DNA of 64,000 bases from contig OY727103.1 of the NCBI GenBank assembly GCA_963402885.1, positions 994,501 to 1,058,500 of the forward strand, in the 5' to 3' direction. Positions 1 through 8,798 of this stretch are shown here, piece by piece. How positions within the stretch are numbered: position 1 is the first letter of the stretch; every line of letters begins with the position of its first letter. A program made the translations under genes and the position numbers. This DNA is from Antedon bifida (lineage: Eukaryota > Echinodermata > Crinoidea > Comatulida > Antedonidae). The notes below the pieces were generated by a model that was not told the origin of the DNA, searched no databases, and saw only the letters and a list, made by a program, of their open reading frames with translations.

Positions 1-1
1 G

Positions 2-342
2 GTGTTTAATTGTTCCGATAGCGGCATTCAGGTTTGTAGACCTACATTAATTAATTCTGCGTCATGTCTGAACGTGCGCACAGCACTGTGGAAGTCGCTA
101 GGAAAACCTCTTTCAAAAAGTGGCAAAAAACTCTGGAGGAAAAAGGATGTTAACATAATGATGTATTTTATAGGTATCCGATCTTGCAACCCAACGAACG
201 GACACGTACTGCGCAATCTCGCACTCATTCTCATGGACCGCCGATACCAACGAATTAAGAATACGTGTATTCGCCAGTAAGGACAAAATACCCCGTATGT
301 TGGCACACTGGCAGTTACTTACGAGATCTGACCGAATCCCAG
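2..342 (+). CDS. CUB domain 1 (partial), exons 2-31 and 174-342
   Basis: The end of a first-half CUB exon reads F-N-C-S-D-S-G-I-Q and stops at donor CAG|gtttgt (32). It joins in phase 0 to V-S-D-L-A-T-Q (174), followed by the fourth CUB cysteine in D-T-Y-C and the core F-S-W-T-A-D-T-N-E-L-R-I-R-V. The exon ends CCA G|gtaacg in phase 1, as expected. The expected GF-x-A-T-Y ending is not in this frame: from about 291 the phase-consistent frame reads R-M-L-A-H-W-Q. A neighbouring frame contains G-T-L-A-V-T-Y-E (303-326), which is what a CUB should end with, but it then meets a stop. This looks like an indel in the genome or assembly. Confidence 0.75.
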
Positions 343-3300
343 GTAACGTGTATTTAATAAACTCTTTCAGATTTTTCTCGAAAAATGTCATCTGGTTTCA
401 AATTAAAATGTCATTACTTTCGTTTCGGCTATTTAGTCTTTCAGAATTTTACATTTTATTTATGTACTGTATAATGTTCTTGTATAGTTTTGTTGGATGA
501 AGAAAGTGGTGAGATATCTGTTGACGGGACAAACGCGTATCAACTAGTTATTCGTACTTTGCCGAACTATCGCCTGGTGTTGAATTATTTCCATACCATC
601 GAGGAGAAACACGACTGCGTCGATGACGGCATTACCGTAAGTGACAATTTGTCGTATTATAGTATGGAACGCCGGTTGGGCAAGTAAATGTAAACAGTCC
701 TTTGTGTAAACAACCATGACATTCTAACTTGTTTTTCTAAACAGATGACCGACTCAACAACACGTCGCAGCTACATAGATTGTGAATTCTTCAATGGATG
801 GATATCCTGGATATCGGACAGTAACGAAGTTATCGTTGATATTCTCAGGGATGAGCACGCTACGAAAGTCGAATATACATCGGTTTTAAAAGCACCACCA
901 TCCGGTAAAGTTTTGCTCCGATAGGACGTTATCGTGTTCGTATATGGGCCCATCACATTTTGTTGTCACAAACTGTTGATAGTGTAGACAGAGCGTAAAG
1001 CCTTGTCTACACTATCAAACTTTGTGACAAAAAAATGGACATGTCATACCACTACCATATTTGGGCACATCAAACTTTTGATTGTTTGTGGAATAACATT
1101 TTAAAAATGATGTTTACATTATTTTCTTTGACAGAATGCAATAAAGTACTGGTATCTGGTATCAACGACAACGACTTGGAGACAACCAACTACCCAGCTA
1201 TCTATCGCAATGACGACGAATGTGATATGATCATTCAAGCGAAATCCAACTTCCGAATTCAAGTTGTGTTTGAAACGTTTTGGCTTGAACAAACAACGGC
1301 AATGGGGTGTCTACACGACTTCTTAAACGTAATTACGATAATTTTGACGGTTAAATACGCCTACCTATGCTTAATTAGCTTACATTGTATTTTTCACGTC
1401 AACTGGCTTATGATTGACGACGAATAATGCTCATCATTCGTTTTGTCTTATTTCAGGTAACCGACACGTCCACAGGCTTTCAATTCGACAATTCTGAACG
1501 TATTTGTGGTCGACATGAGCCATTTTCTTGGACATCTGAAGGGAACTCTTTACTACTTCGGTTACACACTGATTACAGCATTGCTCACACTGGTTACCTA
1601 GCATCGTACACATTCCTAGAAAGGCCCGTTTACACTACATGTAAGTTTGGAAAAAAGAAACGTATTTAGTCATTGCTGGTTACGTACCTAGCATCGTACA
1701 CTTTCATTCAAAGGTCCGTTTACACTACATGTAAGTTTGGAAAAAAGAAACGTATTTAGTCATTGTTGGTTACGTAACTAGCATCGTACACTTTCATTCA
1801 AAGGTCCGTTTACACTACATGTACGTTTTGTAAAAAGAAACGTATTTTAGTCATTGCTGTACGTACCTAGCATCGTACACTTTCATTCAAAGGTCCGTTT
1901 ACACTACATGTACGTTTTGTAAAAAGAAACGTATTTTAGTCATTGCTGTACGTACCTAGCATCGTTCACTTTCATTGAAAGGCACGTTTACACTACATGG
2001 TAAGTTTTGTTATTTCATTATGATGCATGTTTCCCCACAGATTGTAATAAAACTCACCTTGGACCAAACGGAGTCATTCAATCGCCAAACATTGCACAAG
2101 GACTACCTCTATATGAAAACAACCAGTTATGCTTCTATTTGATCAAAGGCAAAGTTGGTGAAAACATAGTTATTGACTTCATTTTCTTTAATGTGGAGTT
2201 ACAGACACCCTGTGAAAGAGATTACGTCAAGGTAAGATTAAAATAAACCAGAAACGACACGATTAAAGCGCGCGTACAAAATGTACGTTCATTTGTACGC
2301 GTAATTCTACCGCCGATTTAGCGCACATAGACTTACCACCATAAAACAACTTATTTTTGTATTTTAAGGTTGAGGATGTCGGAACCGGTAAAACAAGTAT
2401 CATTTGTGGACAAAATCAGAATTTGATTTGGGAATCTGAGAGTAACGAAGTGAACATAACGTTTGTTACGGACAGTACGCATGCGTTCAACGGATTCAAT
2501 GCAACGTATAAGATGCATGCATTAGACAGAGTTTCATGTAAGTCTTCGTACATGAGATTATAACATACTCCTTACATAAGGTTCATGCAAATAGCTTAAC
2601 TTCGCGAGGAACGTCATTGCACAATGCATGATGGGAAAGGTTTTTGAGCAAACGTCACGATGCGTACGCGTCGTGACGTTTGCTCCCAAATCATTCCCAC
2701 CATGTTTTGCGTTATTTATTTGCAATGGGAAACCTTATAGTTAGAACGAAACACTGCACTTTTTATTTTAAATAATATATTGGTTCTTTTCCCAGATTGT
2801 GACGTCACACTTGTTGATGAATCCGGGTCGTTCCATTCGCCCAGCTTCCCGGCAAAGTATTCAAATAACCTGGACTGTGATTACACGATTATCGTAGACC
2901 CTCATCACATTATACAAGTTACATTTGAAAAGTTTGAGTTGGAGGAGAGTCCTCATTGCACCAACGACTATGTTGAGGTGGGTGTTAAGCTCAATCAAAC
3001 TTTATGTGAAAAAAAAAATGTGATATGCCTATATATGGACACGATGTCATATCATCACTACCATATTTAAGCATATTATCATTACCATATTTGAGCACAT
3101 CACACTTTTGTCAAACTATGTTGATAGTATAAACAGAGCCTTAAACGAGCTAGCTAACTTTCGGTGAATATAGGCATACTCTTTTCTTCTGTACATATTT
3201 TATTCAAAACTTCATAAATTATTGTTGCAGCTTTCAAGTACGGGTGAAGGAACAAGCCAACGTTTCTGCGGTAAACAGCATAATGTAATTAAATGGAACT

Positions 3301-5649
3301 CGACAACAAATCATGCAGTGGTCCGGTTACACACCGATCACATTGTAACAAAGAAAGGATTTCTAGCCACATACAAGACTCATCTCCTAACAGCTCCAAC
3401 AGGTAAATTACGTCATGCAGGATTATAATAAACCTCGTTATAATTACATTGCCTAAAAAACATGAATTAAGGGTCCAATCGATTGGCGCATATACCGCGT
3501 GGAGCGTCGTGAAAACGAAACATTGATGTTCGATTCGCCGGACCGGAACCGTGCCGGAACAGATGTGAAAGACCCTTTATAGCTTCTATTAAACAAACCT
3601 TTGGGCGTAAAGGATTATCCCCTGCTTTCCATTTTTAATTTCTCAATTCTTAATATTTGTATCCTATGTATTTATTTTCATTCAAATATTATGCTGTTTT
3701 ATAAATAGTGTACTGCAATAAATATTCTCTTTCCATAGTGAATTGCTCAAGAACTTTGGAAGGTCCAGTCGGCATGTTCTCCACGCCGGACTACCCATCG
3801 AACTACGATAACAATTTAGACTGCGTTTACACGATCAGTTTAAACCCAAATGAACAAAGAGTTTTAAGGATCGAATTTTTAGATTTTGAATTGGAACCAC
3901 CGAGATTAAACTTCTGTTCAGACTTTGCTCAGGTATGTGCGAAAGTAATTCATAAACATTCTACCTAATGACCTTGTTCGAATATAATCCATCGCTTGTG
4001 ATTGGTCAACTTGTGTTTGCGCGTACGTCCTTGCGTTGCGTATTTAGGAGGAAACTACGTACGTTATACTGTATATTAAGTTAAATGAATCTGCTTTTCA
4101 CTCAGCTGACGTATACGTCACAAGATCTCAAACTATGTGGACAACTCGAGCAACATATATTTATCACTGCGAATCACGTGGTCATTCATTTCCATTCTGA
4201 TGGCAGTAACACGTATCGTGGATTCAAAGCTATGTATACATCGATAGCACCACCTAACACACCGACCATTGGTAAGAGAATGAATGTTGCCGCTGCTCGG
4301 TTGCTCAATTCAATTACGACTGCTGTATACATCTGTATTACAATACCAGAAGATGTTGCTGTTTTGTTTTGTATTTTTTAAATATTTTATTTCATTATCT
4401 TTCAGTTTCGGCAACATTGCCTCCTCACTGCGACCTGGAAGCCGGAAGATTGACGGAAAGCTATGGCATAATACATAGTCCAAACTTCCCGCTTTATTAC
4501 CCTAACAACGCGTTGTGCCGAACGGTCATAGAGACGAAGAAAAACACCCACATTGTCATTACAATACGCTTTATGGATATAGAAAACTACAAGCTCTGTG
4601 AATGGGATTCAGTACAGGTAAATATACGATCTCCCTACCACCACTTCCTTCTCCCTAACCACCCCCTTCCCCACCACCACAACGTCACCTCATTTGATTG
4701 AAGTGTAACCTTACTGGCCAACAAAATGTTAGTTGTATATTTATTGCTGGATTCCATAAATGGATTTTAAATGGAGAGGCACTATGTCAACAGATAATTT
4801 TGTTGAATTGATGGTTGTTACATAATGCTTTGTATTTTCGTTTTTATTGTATCTGTAAGAATCCCTATAATGATTCGTAGGCCTATGTATTTACGTTACT
4901 GTATTTATTCTTGAACGATCTCCTAATTTAAATAACAATTATAGCCTGTTGTTTGCCGTGAAGGCGTTTTTAGTTACCTATGTTGTTGTTTAGCATGTTA
5001 ACATGTTCAGTTGTACTGCTTTGAATTAGCACTAGCAGATGGTTCAGTAAAACAAGAAATTAATGGAAAGACAATGTGCAACTTGTTTCTGCGTAATTCA
5101 TAATCCTTGTTTTAAACCCAAAGGAGTGTGGTATTTTCGATCCTGTTCTATTAACGTAGTGTTGGCTCCGTTACAGTATCTATGGACAGTTTGTCTGAAA
5201 TGACTTCAATATACAAAAACACAATAATGCCCGCAATTGGACAATTATGATGGAATTGCAAAGGGAATAACAATAAAATATTCATTCTTCTATTCCAGAT
5301 CTTTGATGACATAACCGGAAGAAGTAGTGAACCTCTGTGTGGCTCTCTCGACGCGCCTTTCATATGGAAGTCTGACAGCAACCAAGTAACATTGATATTC
5401 AAAAGTGACGAAATTCTGGCGAGAACTGGATATTACGGAACGTATGCAGCGTTTGAGAACGTTGAGATACTTCCAGTAACGAAACCTCAACGAATTACTA
5501 AACCGCAACTGGTTACGAAACCACGACGAGTTACGCAACCACGACGAATTACAAGAAAACCAGAGATATTGAACCAACCACCAGAGGCGGTGCCAACAAC
5601 AAAAAGACCTAGTATATTTAATTTTGGATGTTTTGGTAATTTTTGTTAA
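2..5649 (+). CDS. Multi-CUB-domain secreted-type protein (5' end outside window)
   Basis: Fourteen exons can be joined: 2-31 (partial), 174-342, 488-636, 745-904, 1135-1328, 1457-1640, 2041-2231, 2369-2537, 2796-2977, 3231-3402, 3739-3932, 4106-4271, 4406-4617 and 5299-5649. They encode 840 residues in one frame, ending at TAA 5647-5649. They form seven CUB domains, the first incomplete. CUB domains are extracellular disulfide-bonded beta-sandwiches used for protein and glycan binding in cubilin, tolloid proteases and similar proteins. Every CUB is split by a phase-0 intron and separated from the next by a phase-1 intron, so each is a movable 1-1 module. No protease, EGF or transmembrane segment is visible. 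After the last CUB comes a repeated T-K-P-x-R-type basic tail and a short C-terminus with two cysteines. The start and signal peptide must lie upstream. A cubilin-like or CUB-only secreted protein is the safest name; orthology is not resolved. Confidence 0.9.
488..904 (+). CDS. CUB domain 2, exons 488-636 and 745-904; lacks the first cysteine pair
   Basis: The first-half exon starts in phase 1 after ..tatag, reads L-L-D-E-E-S-G-E-I, and ends H-D-C-V-D-D-G-I-T at donor gtaagt (637). The second half starts at 745 (M-T-D-S-T-T), has Y-I-D-C, the core I-S-W-I-S-D-S-N-E-V-I-V, and V-E-Y-T in place of ATY; it ends P-S G|gtaaag. The C3-C4 pair is present. Both C1 and C2, which bond each other in typical CUB domains, are missing. 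The domain is therefore a one-disulfide CUB, a form known in other CUB proteins, and not necessarily decayed. Confidence 0.85.
946..1080. mobile_element. MITE 'AGCTCTGTCTACACTATC' family, copy 1 (rearranged)
   Basis: Two ends of the element lie back to back: '..gttgatagtgtagacagagc' (976-995) and 'cttgtctacactatcaaact' (1001-1020), followed by the interior with 'accatatttgggcacatca'. It lies in the intron between CUB 2 and CUB 3. Confidence 0.75.
1135..1640 (+). CDS. CUB domain 3, exons 1135-1328 and 1457-1640
   Basis: Four cysteines are in canonical positions: E-C-N-K-V, D-E-C-D-M-I-I, M-G-C-L-H-D and R-I-C-G-R-H. The ending G-Y-L-A-S-Y-T is a good match to the family GFxATY. Acceptors are ttgacag (1133-1134) and tttcag (1455-1456); donors are gtaatt (1329) and gtaagt (1641). 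The last 50 bases of this exon plus its donor are tandemly duplicated in the following intron (see 1591-2010). Confidence 0.92.
1591..2010 (+). repeat. Tandem duplication of CUB-3 exon end and splice donor, five copies
   Basis: A unit of 86-91 bases covers the last 50 exonic bases of exon 1457-1640, the donor and about 36 intronic bases. It recurs head to tail, starting near 1591, 1677, 1767, 1858 and 1947 (last copy partial). Donor-like sequences follow 'actacat' in each: gtaagt at 1641 and 1731, gtacgt at 1821 and 1910, and ggtaagt near 2000. Copies 2 to 5 carry a 4-base or similar insertion after 'ggttac', which breaks the CUB frame, so only the first copy is a coherent exon end. Confidence 0.85.
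2041..2537 (+). CDS. CUB domain 4, exons 2041-2231 and 2369-2537
   Basis: Begins Y-C-N-K-T-H-L-G-P-N-G-V-I-Q-S-P-N, the standard CUB opening (G.I.SPN). Cysteines: Y-C-N, Q-L-C-F-Y, T-P-C-E-R-D-Y and I-I-C-G-Q. It ends F-N-G-F-N-A-T-Y-K, an exact GFxATY motif. Splice sites are ccccacag (2040), gtaaga (2232), ttttaag (2368) and gtaagt (2538), phases 0 and 1 as in the other units. The short intron contains a perfect 10-bp inverted repeat CGCGTACAAA (2271-2280) / TTTGTACGCG (2292-2301). Confidence 0.94.
2575..2741. mobile_element. Small foldback (hairpin) element in CUB intron
   Basis: The core is a near-perfect palindrome: GAGCAAACGTCACGA (about 2646) opposite TCGTGACGTTTGCTC, with a tgcgtacgcg centre. 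Similarity extends outward to 'ataaggtt..catgcaaata' on the left and the reverse complement of 'tttgcaatgggaaacctta' on the right. The whole 165 bp is a long inverted repeat. No open frame. Best read as a short non-autonomous foldback transposon. Confidence 0.65.
2796..3402 (+). CDS. CUB domain 5, exons 2796-2977 and 3231-3402
   Basis: Opens Y-C-D-V-T-L-V-D-E-S-G with H-S-P-S-F-P, has L-D-C-D-Y-T-I, and ends its first half P-H-C-T-N-D-Y-V-E. The second half has R-F-C-G-K, V-V-R-L-H-T-D-H and G-F-L-A-T-Y-K. The acidic residue in the C-x-x-D-Y-V-E segment and the H-T-D turn sit where calcium ligands lie in calcium-binding CUB domains; calcium binding itself is an inference. The intron between the halves carries a degraded copy of the window's main MITE (about 3002-3145). 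Confidence 0.94.
3002..3145. mobile_element. MITE family, copy 2 (diverged)
   Basis: Contains the family interior (gtgatatgcctatatatggacacgatg..) with repeated 'accatatttgRgca', then 'gttgatagtataaacagagc' as a decayed right end. The left terminus is lost. Inside the CUB-5 intron. Confidence 0.7.
3739..4271 (+). CDS. CUB domain 6, exons 3739-3932 and 4106-4271
   Basis: N-C-S-R-T-L-E-G-P-V-G, T-P-D-Y-P-S-N-Y, L-D-C-V-Y-T-I and N-F-C-S-D-F-A-Q are all CUB landmarks. The second half has K-L-C-G-Q, V-V-I-H-F-H-S-D and G-F-K-A-M-Y. The conserved central tryptophan is replaced by F in H-I-F-I. Donors are gtatgt (3933) and gtaaga (4272). Confidence 0.92.
4406..5649 (+). CDS. CUB domain 7 plus C-terminal tail, exons 4406-4617 and 5299-5649
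   Basis: A short linker precedes H-C-D-L-E-A-G, then H-S-P-N-F-P-L-Y-Y-P, A-L-C-R-T-V, K-L-C-E-W-D-S-V-Q; the second half carries P-L-C-G-S, F-I-W-K-S-D-S-N-Q-V and G-Y-Y-G-T-Y. After the domain the exon continues with a tail of about 60 residues rich in K, R, P, T, with a loosely repeated T-K-P / V-T-x-P-R-R unit, and ends G-C-F-G-N-F-C and TAA. The two terminal cysteines could cross-link; that is speculation. The 680-base intron before the last exon is AT-rich with no recognised element. Confidence 0.93.
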
Positions 5650-5670
5650 TTTGTAATTATAAAATAATGA

Positions 5671-5676
5671 AATAAA
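5671..5676 (+). terminator. Poly(A) signal AATAAA of the CUB gene
   Basis: AATAAA lies 22 bases after the stop codon in an AT-rich context, giving a very short 3' UTR. Cleavage would fall around 5690-5705. Confidence 0.7.
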
Positions 5677-5736
5677 AATGTCTACACAAAAACATGTTTC
5701 TCTTGATTTCTTTCTCAAACATTATATGAAAGTCTC

Positions 5737-5873
5737 TAAAGCTCTGTCTACACACTATCAAACTTTATGTGACAAAAAAATGTGGTAGTGATATCACTTC
5801 ATCATGTTCATTTATGGGCACATCACACTTGTTTTTGTCAAACTAGTTTAGACTAGTGTAGACAAAGCTTTAA
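5737..5873. mobile_element. MITE family, copy 3
   Basis: Both ends present: TAAAGCTCTGTCTACAC on the left and GTGTAGACAAAGCTTTA on the right, in inverted orientation. The interior is shortened. It lies just after the CUB gene poly(A) site. Confidence 0.8.
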
Positions 5874-6230
5874 AGCTCGATTCCCACTGAGGCGCAACAT
5901 CAGCGTTTGGATTAGTCAAATTGCTTGGTAGTACTATAATAATAGCCCTTTCCAGGAAATTAGACGGAACGATTACAAATTTAACCGCCATCTTTTATGT
6001 TGCATGTTCTACTACCCAGTAGTAGGCTACTTTCGAAGAAGATCGAAATATTAATACAATATGACAGAGAGAGTGAACGAAGTGATTGTAAAGAAATATT
6101 ACAACTAATAGCAGCTAGTTCAATTAGGTACTTGGTTGCACTATCTTTAATCTAATCTTTCATTCATATATAACACAGATTATCGATTAGTTATAACCTA
6201 TAGATCGATAATTGATGTTAGAATAGGTTG
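5874..6230. other. Intergenic spacer between CUB gene and DMTF1
   Basis: AT-rich; no open frame or repeat I recognise. It ends at the putative DMTF1 promoter. Confidence 0.5.
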
Positions 6231-6331
6231 TATAAAAATATATAAATAAATGGCGCCCTCTTTAGTTTACTGTCATTTTCCACCAGTGCTAAGAACAAAG
6301 TCTTTTTTTCTTACAAACTAGACAGATAAAA
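6231..6331 (+). promoter_or_regulatory. Putative DMTF1 promoter and non-coding first exon
   Basis: A TATA-like run (tataaaaatatataaat, 6231-6247) is followed by a GC-richer 'tggcgccctc' and then a purine/pyrimidine stretch ending gataaaa|gtgagt at 6331/6332, a good splice donor. The start codon exon begins with an acceptor at 7215, so a non-coding first exon must exist upstream, and this is the best candidate. The exact transcription start is not determinable by eye. Confidence 0.35.
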
Positions 6332-7215
6332 GTGAGTTATTTTGTATCATTTTATTCAAAATATGTTTTATTAATATACGTGTTAGCATCTGAAATATGT
6401 ATTCATTTTAAAGGCTGTATTTTTAGGCATCTATGATTTTGGGAATCGAACATCCTGGTACTTTTTACAGCCACTTTTGCTAGCCCCTGGGCCGGTTCTC
6501 TAAAAAAGAACCCGTACGATAAACAAACAAACACAACATGTGAGTGTATCGTCTGCGCTTAGCTGTTTGTCAGACAGCACTGACTTAGCCTAGAAGATAT
6601 GTTAATGTAAATGTTAGGTTCTCTAAAGTGCATATTATTATTATCGCCCATATAACATGTATATAATAAAGGCCTAGTCTAGGGCCTAGGAAGTGACATT
6701 ATTGCAGTGTGTGTACAGAACAGTGTATGTAATATTTACTTTTTATATTATAGGGCCTAATAGTTAGCCTAGTACTATAGGCTAGCCTAGCTAGGAAGGA
6801 CTCTAAGTAAGGTCTCTAGGCCTAGGCCTATAGGCCTACTTACCGTGTGGAGGCTAGATAGGGACAGGCTAGTACTGAAAAGAATGAGTAGGCCTAGGTA
6901 CCGAACCTGAGAGTTATTTTAGCTGCAATATCTATCTGCGATACATACTGGCCAGACTTTTTTTGAAAAAATCCTTGTACTAGGCCTATAAATAGTACAG
7001 GGATTTTTTCGAAAAATGGCCATAATGCAACAAAGACAATTAATTATATTAACAATAAATAGATTCTTTAAAAAAAACAATTTAGCTTTATAATAATCAT
7101 TTGTGTAAAATGTAATAATACTTATTCTATTGTATAATCTATTCTTATTGGTGGTAGAAATGTCACCATTTTCACAATACTCAAATTGCAGTCCAATGTC
7201 TTATCATCTTTTCAG
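6332..7215 (+). other. Probable DMTF1 5' UTR intron
   Basis: Contains a stretch (6660-6900) unusually dense in the word 'aggccta' and its relatives, and a 72-bp hairpin (6949-7021). Ends with the acceptor tcatcttttcag at 7215. Confidence 0.4.
6949..7021. repeat. 72-bp imperfect hairpin
   Basis: 'tggccagactttttttgaaa' at the left pairs with '..tttttcgaaaaatggcca' at the right. The arms include AAAAAATCCTTGTAC / GTACAGGGATTTTTT around a 'taggcctataaata' loop. Probably a foldback element end-to-end remnant; a transcribed hairpin is also possible. Confidence 0.6.
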
Positions 7216-7222
7216 GTATAAT

Positions 7223-8798
7223 ATGGAGAGATGCATGGAAAAAGTATCACTAACCACAGCAGCAGAAACGGTTGTGCCATTGGACTTAACATGTGACCAT
7301 CTACCTGAAGCTAGAGAGAATGATAATTCAGTACAATATCTATTTGTACCAATGGACAACTCTGATGAAGGTACTGTAGTGGAGCTCAGCTTGGTGCTTG
7401 CCTGCCAATCCCAAGGTCCGGGGTTCAATCTTTACTTGTTTCCCGTACACTTTCTACGGGACCGAGGCGAAGCACTCAGTGCTTAAAAGCCCGTAGTTAA
7501 AATAAAGTCACTCTCGGTATATTGCAAAAACTTCAGCGGGTGGTTGGAACATGCAACATTAAGCTTTGCTTTAAACAAGTTGGACAGTAGAACATGAAAC
7601 AACATCCATAGACAGGGCATTCCATAACACTTTTAACAGAAGAACTCTCCAGGAAAATGTGTCCCTCCTTATATTAAGATGTGAATGTTTGAACTTAAGC
7701 TTATATGGATGTCCACGAATACCTAATGTCAGGGTTGTAACTCAGCTTTCAGCTCCACTACCTAAGCCTCAAATGGACTTTGTTTATATGTACGATAAAT
7801 TATAAATTAAATTATAAATTATAGATTAATAAGGTAAATATATGTTTACAGTAGTAATTGTTATTGTCCATATATATTTTACCTTATTGTTTTAATTTCA
7901 GGCGAATTAAATGACTACAAACGAAAAGATAATTCAATAATCAATAACTTTATGATAAAAAAGGCAAAAGTTATTCACGTTGCAGATCAGAACATCACAG
8001 TTGGAAGCCTTCATGATGTACAAGGTTTGTCAATTATTACTTGAAAAATAAAAGTATAGTACTTGCTTTGTTTGTTAGCACGATAGCATTTTTCAAGTTA
8101 TCATTCTGAAAATGTCATTGTACATAAGTATATACTTACAGAATATGCCTTTTCAGAAAAATTGGTACATTGGTCATGTCACAAAAGCTTATTATATTAT
8201 GACTCCTGTATCTTCAAATATTATCTGTATTATTATCATTAGTTTCAAGTAGTGAGCCCTCTTTCTTAGAATATAGTTTTCCCTGATAAATTTTGCCAAG
8301 TACTTCACCGACTGCCCGAATGCTTTCATTGTTGTTTGTTGAAACCAATGTTGCTTATTTTTTTCACTATGTTGTATTTTTTTATTTAAGGGACTTACAA
8401 CTACAGAAAATGCTTTTTTTCTTCTGGTCCATGTTGTTTTACTATTGATATTATTCATTAAAATTTAACTGTATTTACAATAGATAATTTGAGGGGAATT
8501 AAATTAAAGAAAACTATTTATATTTTGTTTCATCAGATAATGAGTTGGAAGGCGCTTCAGCAACAGTTAGCTTAGCTAATACACTTCCACAGTTTTCACA
8601 CGATGAGGTCAGTCACCTGTTACTATCATTAGATCATACGTACACACAGTAAGATTTTGTACATAATATCATGACATGTTGTATTTGACTTAATGTTTTT
8701 GTTATCTTAGAATGCGTTCACAAGAAATAAAACTTTTGATCCTATAACTCAATCCTGGTTCACATCAAAACAAAGTAAAGACAATTTAACTGAACAAG
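7223..8798 (+). CDS. DMTF1: DMTF1 exons 1-4, N-terminal region (residues 1-143)
   Basis: Exons 7216-7370, 7902-8024, 8537-8607 and 8711-8798, phases 1, 1, 0, 1. ATG 7223 is chosen because it is the first in-frame ATG after the acceptor at 7215; a second ATG lies four codons downstream (7235). The region is polar and acidic (P-M-D-N-S-D-E-G-E) and includes K-R-K-D, a possible basic patch. It ends in the DMTF1-typical T-Q-S-W-F-T-S-K before the first Myb repeat. The first intron contains a SINE broken by a LINE fragment (7377-7810) and the last a 0.5-kb MITE. Confidence 0.9.

Noticed and set aside
5290-5718. 142-codon minus-strand frame
   Set aside because: Antisense shadow of the last CUB exon.
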